Of a stretch of 8,775 nucleotides of DNA, positions 5,536-8,775 are shown piece after piece. The notes below the pieces were generated by a model. That model worked only from the letters and a program-made list of their open reading frames with translations. It searched no databases and was not told the origin of the DNA. The stretch comes from Deltaproteobacteria bacterium. Lineage in GTDB: Bacteria > Desulfobacterota > Binatia > UBA9968. Every line of letters starts with the position of its first letter. Position 1 is the stretch's first letter. The translations under genes were made by a program, and so were the position numbers. The stretch covers positions 1 through 8,775 of the forward strand of contig JACPFE010000749.1 of the NCBI GenBank assembly GCA_016183145.1, read 5' to 3'.

Positions 5536-6633
5536 ATGGCAACATCCCCCCGCTCCATCTTCGTCGTCGAAAACGATTCCTTTCTTCGTCTGATCCAGGT
5601 CGTCCTCGATCCAACGGCGCCGCCGGAGCGCGTCGAAGCCATCGCTCATTTCTCCAAGCATGATCTGCCGGATTTTCGCGGCTGGTGCGCCAAGATCCGC
5701 TCCCGGGTGTCCGCTCTGTATCCGGCGGAAGTTCGCCTCGTCGACAATCAGGCCGCTCTGCTCGGCAATCTTTCCGGCGCTGCCGTCGTCGTGGTCGAGG
5801 AATTGACCGTCGGCGCAGTGGAGATCGCCGCCGCTGGCGGCTCGCTCAAGTGCGTTCAAAAGTACGGCTTTACCACGCGCAATATCGATCACGCCGCATG
5901 TGACAAAGTGGGAATTCAAGTTTTAACGCTCAGGCGGCGCGCCAATATCGCCACCGCCGAGCATGGACTCGCGCTGATGCTCGCGCTGGCACGCCAGGTC
6001 ACGCAGAACGCCAATCTCGTCAGCGTCGAGCAATTACGGGCCGCAGGCTACGAGCCCACGACGTACGACCGCGCACACACGCCCAACGGCAACTGGGCGC
6101 GCATTCCGAGACTCGTCACTCTATACGGAAAACAACTTGGTATCGTCGGCCTCGGCGAGATCGGGCGCGAGTTGGCCCAGCGCGCCGCCGCCCTGGGCAT
6201 GCCTATCGTGTACACGCAGAGAACCCGGCTGCCGAATGAAACTGAGCAGCAATGTCATGCGACCTACGTCACGCTGGAAAAATTGCTCGCGACCTCCGAC
6301 TTCGTCAGCTTACATCTTCCGCGCGGACCCCAGACGGTTAACTTTATCGGCCGCCGCGAGCTGGCGCTCATCAAACCCGGAGCGTTCTTGATCAACGTGT
6401 CACAACCGCAGCTCGTCAACCGCGAGGCATTGCGCGATGCGCTCGCTTCGGGCCGATTGGGCGGTTACGGCCTCGACACATTTTACGAGGAGCCGGGCGA
6501 CGCCGACGATCCGCTGCTCAAGTTCCGCAACGTCATCATCACTCCCCACCTCGGCGGCTCACCGCGGCAGAATTGGCTCGCCGACATAGAAGAACTACTG
6601 CTGAACCTCGCCCGGACGCTGGGTTACGGCTAA
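5536..6633 (+). CDS. D-isomer-specific 2-hydroxyacid dehydrogenase family protein with substituted catalytic Arg
   Basis: This 365-residue cytosolic oxidoreductase belongs to the family that interconverts 2-oxo acids and D-2-hydroxy acids (phosphoglycerate, glycerate, lactate dehydrogenases). Its split substrate domain covers about 1-135 and 335-365. The nucleotide domain has GLGEIG (205-210), and Q228-R229 stands where NAD-specific members have Asp, so NADP(H) preference is possible. Catalytic residues E319 (LDTFYEEP) and H338 (TPHLGG) are present. The third, the Arg of the usual IN.SRG.LV motif, is replaced: the protein reads INVSQPQLVN, with Q290 encoded by CAA at 6403-6405. Normal turnover is therefore doubtful. 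ATG 5536 gives a sensible N-terminus (IFVVENDSFLRLIQ), but no Shine-Dalgarno precedes it; the purine stretch of repeat B2 instead faces an out-of-frame ATG at 5516. It lies downstream of the CMD operon, separated by 147 bases, and may or may not be cotranscribed. Confidence 0.9.
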   Translation: MATSPRSIFVVENDSFLRLIQVVLDPTAPPERVEAIAHFSKHDLPDFRGWCAKIRSRVSALYPAEVRLVDNQAALLGNLSGAAVVVVEELTVGAVEIAAAGGSLKCVQKYGFTTRNIDHAACDKVGIQVLTLRRRANIATAEHGLALMLALARQVTQNANLVSVEQLRAAGYEPTTYDRAHTPNGNWARIPRLVTLYGKQLGIVGLGEIGRELAQRAAALGMPIVYTQRTRLPNETEQQCHATYVTLEKLLATSDFVSLHLPRGPQTVNFIGRRELALIKPGAFLINVSQPQLVNREALRDALASGRLGGYGLDTFYEEPGDADDPLLKFRNVIITPHLGGSPRQNWLADIEELLLNLARTLGYG

Positions 6634-7001
6634 CCAAAAGTATTTGAAATCCGGAAACGAAGAAGAGATCGGAAAAACCATATCTCCCGCAAAGCATGTC
6701 CTGAGCGACGCCGAAGGGGCGCAAAGGACCATTATTCAAAGCACGAAATCCGAAGGACGAAACTCGAAACAAATTCAAATGTTCAAAAAAAACAGAAAAT
6801 TCTAAATAACTTCAATCTGGATTCGGGGTTTTGGATTTTCTTCGGTTTTGGGTTTATTTGGTTGCGGTTTGTTTCGGTCCGCGGGGCTTCTTTAGATATT
6901 CGGATTTCGGATTTTGTTTCATTGCTGCGTTGGCGGGATAAATTTTCCTGCAGTCGTTCTGCTCAACATTTCCAAGGTAAGTATCTAGGCGCCTAAAACA
7001 A
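6634..7001. other. 368-base convergent intergenic region with degenerate inverted low-complexity repeats
   Basis: No gene is seen here, between the ends of two convergent genes. The left part (6645-6805, plus strand) is rich in A and purine words such as GAAATCCGGAAAC (6645-6657) and GAAATCCGAAGGACGAAAC (6745-6763). The right part (6811-6925) is rich in T and G with the reverse-complement words TTCGGATTTCGGATTTTG (6899-6916). GAAATCCGAA at 6745-6754 is an exact inverted match to 6899-6908. An A8 run is at 6785-6792. TAGGCGCCTA at 6986-6995 is a perfect 10-bp palindrome seven bases beyond the hydrolase stop. Base composition is clearly lower in GC than the genes. No hairpin with T-run is convincing as a terminator for either gene. 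Confidence 0.6.
6698..6729. repeat. Small imperfect hairpin element, probable dispersed intergenic repeat
   Basis: Outer arms GTCC (6698-6701) and GGAC (6726-6729) and inner arms CGCC (6709-6712) and GGCG (6718-6721) pair around a GAAGG loop. The TCCTGAGCG..GCCGAAGG wording is one I recall from intergenic repeats of many uncultured bacteria; only one copy occurs in this window. Confidence 0.4.
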
Positions 7002-7850
7002 TTATCGCCCGCCGTAGCCCGTTCGGCGGTGCGCGTTAACCCAATCCAGAATCACGCGATTGGTTTCCTCCGTGGCCTGCCAGAAAAAGCCGTGCGATTG
7101 GCCTTTGAGGACTTTCATCTCGGCGCCGGGAATTCGCTCGGCCAGCACTTTCGCTTGGCCCATGTGATTGCTACCGGCAGTGTCCGCATCGCCGATGAGC
7201 ACCAAGGTCGGCGCCTCGACGTCGCCGAGGCGATGCGTGCCTTCGAAATTATGCCTCGCGATGCACAGATGGATGAACTGCGGGAGCTTGGCGTGGGTCG
7301 CCCAGGCGAGCTTGAAAAACTCCTTGACCTCCTCGGGGTGCCGGTCACGATACTCTTTCGTGAAAAACGCATCCGACTCGCAGATCTCATGGTGAATATA
7401 TTTTTCAAATCCCATCTCCACCAAGCCGAGCACCAGCCGATGAGGCAACCCGGTAACGCAATCCGGTCCCGACCGCGCCGCCGGCCCAGATCCGCTCGCC
7501 GCCATGATCAGGCTTTTAACTCGCCCCGGGAAGTTTTGCGCGAGCGACAAAGCGATGCGGCCGCCCATCGAGTGGCCGATCAGATGAGCGGACTGAATCT
7601 GCAAATGATCCATCAGCGCGACTATGTCCAAAGCCATCTGCTCGATGGTGTAGACGCCTTGCGCGGCAACCGACCGGCCGCAGCCGCGCGGATCGTGAAA
7701 AATAATGTTAAGCGACTCCGCCAGCGGCATCTGCGACGGCTTCCACACCTCGCCGGAAAAGGCGGTGGAAGGCACGAAGATCAGCGGCTCGCCTTGGCCG
7801 TGGGACTCGTAGTAGAAATCGACACCCGTAGGGAGTTTAACGTTCGGCAT
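7002..7850 (-). CDS. Alpha/beta hydrolase fold protein
   Basis: This 282-residue single-domain serine hydrolase is of normal length for the 3-oxoadipate enol-lactonase/haloperoxidase-like branch. The nucleophile elbow GHSMGG (92-97) gives S94. The acid is D221 or D223 in LVLIGDADTAG (217-225), and the base is H253 in GQSHGFFW (250-257). HDPRGCGRS (52-60) is the usual D.RG.G.S loop. The oxyanion strand is less typical: where most members have HG, it reads FVPSTAFSG (25-33). No signal peptide is present, so it is probably cytosolic. Start ATG 7850 has AAGG about ten bases upstream. The gene is 140 bases downstream of the propeller gene on the same strand, with a hairpin repeat between, and converges on the dehydrogenase. 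The substrate (ester, lactone or similar) cannot be named; a PcaD role is not supported by context. Confidence 0.9.
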   Translation of the reverse strand: MPNVKLPTGVDFYYESHGQGEPLIFVPSTAFSGEVWKPSQMPLAESLNIIFHDPRGCGRSVAAQGVYTIEQMALDIVALMDHLQIQSAHLIGHSMGGRIALSLAQNFPGRVKSLIMAASGSGPAARSGPDCVTGLPHRLVLGLVEMGFEKYIHHEICESDAFFTKEYRDRHPEEVKEFFKLAWATHAKLPQFIHLCIARHNFEGTHRLGDVEAPTLVLIGDADTAGSNHMGQAKVLAERIPGAEMKVLKGQSHGFFWQATEETNRVILDWVNAHRRTGYGGR

Positions 7851-7928
7851 AAGTTTCTACCTTTCGAAGGGAAACATCGTCAAATCGAAGTGTGTCGTCG
7901 TTGCCCCTCGCTTCTTCCGCGTATTGCT

Positions 7929-7965
7929 CCTTCCCCCTCGACGGGGGAAGGCAGGGATAGGGGTG
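7929..7965 (+). repeat. Hairpin plus G-rich tail repeat, copy C (diverged)
   Basis: CCTTCCCCC (7929-7937) pairs perfectly over nine bases with GGGGGAAGG (7943-7951) around TCGAC, followed by the tail CAGGGATAGGGGTG. The architecture matches copies A and B1, but the words differ and one G-run is only GG, so quadruplex potential is weak. It lies between the propeller gene and the hydrolase gene, both on the minus strand. No T-run follows on that strand. Confidence 0.6.
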
Positions 7966-7990
7966 TTAACCCGGAACTCGAAACCCGAAA

Positions 7991-8775
7991 CTATTCGTTC
8001 GCCAACCAACACACCGCGGCGATCTCGCTCAGCTCCCGCCGCAATTTCGTCCACGACGCGCCGCCGTCGTCGCTGCGGTAGAGATAACCATACCGGCTCG
8101 CGGCGAAAATGATGTTCGGATCGTCGGAATTCGTGCCGAACGTCCACATCGTCGAGTTCGGCTCCACCGGCAACGGCAAAAGCTTCCAGCTCTTGCAGAA
8201 ATCTTCCGATTGCGCGATAGCGCCGGACGATCCCGGCGTAAAATCGCCGAAGCTTAGAAAGATCCTTTGCGAATTTCCCGGATCCACCGCGATGCCGCGC
8301 AGATAGTTTTCTTTTCGCGGATACTCCCAGGGCAGGCATTGCTGCATGTTGCGCGGCTCCCAGCTTGCGCCGTTGTCCGTGCTCGCGTAAATCTCGCGAT
8401 TGGCCACGATGAATACTGTCCGCGGCGGGCCGGCGGTCACGGCAACGTTATGAATGTCGCGGCGTCCCGTAACTTCTACCAGGCTCCAGGTGTCGCCGCC
8501 GTCGCTGCTGTGGCGCGCCCCGTCCACTTCCAGCCCCACCCAGACATGATTGGGCTCCACCGGATCGACCACGATACCCGTGACCCTCGGCGTACCGACC
8601 GCCTCGCACTCCTTCGCCGCTTCCACCGGCCGCTGCTCCCAACTCCGGCCGCCGTTCCGAGAGCGAAAGAGCATCGCCGGCGTCGGCGTGCCGGTGCCAA
8701 CGAACATGTTGTCCGGATTCACCGGATCGAATGCGATCGCCCAGAGATAATGCGGATTGAGCGCCGAGTTAACGT
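7991..8775 (-). CDS. Asp-box (BNR) beta-propeller protein, sialidase/sortilin-like, 5' end outside window
   Basis: Only the C-terminal ~261 residues are visible. The frame stays open past GTG 8722 to the window edge, and the extra residues (NPHYLWAIAFDPVNPDNM) continue a normal blade, so the true start is outside. Counting from GTG 8722, Asp boxes (S-x-D-x-G-x-S/T-W) occur at 21-28 (SRNGGRSW), 72-79 (SSDGGDTW), 114-121 (STDNGASW), 172-179 (SEDFCKSW, degenerate) and 217-224 (SDDGGASW). The 42-58-residue spacing marks beta-propeller blades, with 'DPVEPNHVWVG' and 'DPGNSQRIFLSFG' strands between them. Such proteins resemble sialidases, sortilins or the photosystem assembly factor YCF48, and are often exported, but no signal is visible here. 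No sialidase catalytic triad can be assigned, so enzymatic activity is not claimed. Confidence 0.85.
   Translation of the reverse strand, partial: VNSALNPHYLWAIAFDPVNPDNMFVGTGTPTPAMLFRSRNGGRSWEQRPVEAAKECEAVGTPRVTGIVVDPVEPNHVWVGLEVDGARHSSDGGDTWSLVEVTGRRDIHNVAVTAGPPRTVFIVANREIYASTDNGASWEPRNMQQCLPWEYPRKENYLRGIAVDPGNSQRIFLSFGDFTPGSSGAIAQSEDFCKSWKLLPLPVEPNSTMWTFGTNSDDPNIIFAASRYGYLYRSDDGGASWTKLRRELSEIAAVCWLANE

Noticed and set aside
4843..7850. Reading the CMD protein and alpha/beta hydrolase as PcaC and PcaD of the beta-ketoadipate pathway
   Set aside because: They are 1.6 kb apart on opposite strands with a dehydrogenase between them, no other pca gene is present, and both families are too broad to assign by fold.
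7029..8081. A 350-codon open frame on the plus strand opposite the hydrolase and its upstream gap
   Set aside because: It is antisense to a clear alpha/beta hydrolase with an intact catalytic triad, and the composition is that of a shadow frame.

Overview
The window is 8.8 kb of GC-rich, densely coded bacterial DNA with seven real protein genes. One of these runs off the right edge. I see no tRNA, rRNA, CRISPR array, insertion sequence or phage gene. The gene mix (TAXI-type TRAP transporter, carboxylase-like TIM barrel, carboxymuconolactone-decarboxylase-fold protein, D-2-hydroxyacid dehydrogenase, alpha/beta hydrolase, Asp-box propeller) and the G-rich hairpin repeats between genes resemble what I remember of uncultured soil or sediment lineages such as Rokubacteria/Methylomirabilota, Tectomicrobia, Binatota and deltaproteobacterial bins. 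That placement is from memory and weak; the sequence alone fixes only 'GC-rich bacterium, probably Gram-negative'.

Layout. Positions 121-3129 (minus strand) hold a two-gene TRAP-TAXI uptake operon: a periplasmic binding protein followed 12 bases later by a fused 4TM/12TM permease. A 221-base divergent intergenic region follows. On the plus strand, 3351-5388 then holds a two-gene operon: a carboxyltransferase-domain protein related to pyruvate carboxylase, oxaloacetate decarboxylase and transcarboxylase 5S, then a cysteine-less carboxymuconolactone decarboxylase family protein. Next come a 147-base repeat-rich gap and a D-2-hydroxyacid dehydrogenase (5536-6633, plus). A 368-base gap of degenerate repeats separates this from a convergent alpha/beta hydrolase (7002-7850, minus). 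Upstream of the hydrolase is a partial Asp-box/BNR beta-propeller gene (7991 to the right edge, minus).

How the genes may fit together (inference). The divergent promoter region suggests that the TRAP-TAXI importer and the carboxyltransferase/CMD pair are expressed together to import and process an organic acid. The dehydrogenase just downstream could act on a 2-oxo or 2-hydroxy acid. The hydrolase and propeller genes look like separate units.

Features deserving attention. The carboxyltransferase has no biotinyl domain, yet its last ~35 residues look like the start of a biotin carrier protein, and the Arg expected to hold pyruvate is His. The dehydrogenase has Gln where the family's catalytic Arg should be. 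A 45-codon leader ORF with the best Shine-Dalgarno of its region overlaps the carboxyltransferase start as ATGA. Hairpin repeats recur at three loci; two copies share an exact 21-base (GGGNNN)3GGG tract that could fold either as hairpin or as G-quadruplex.
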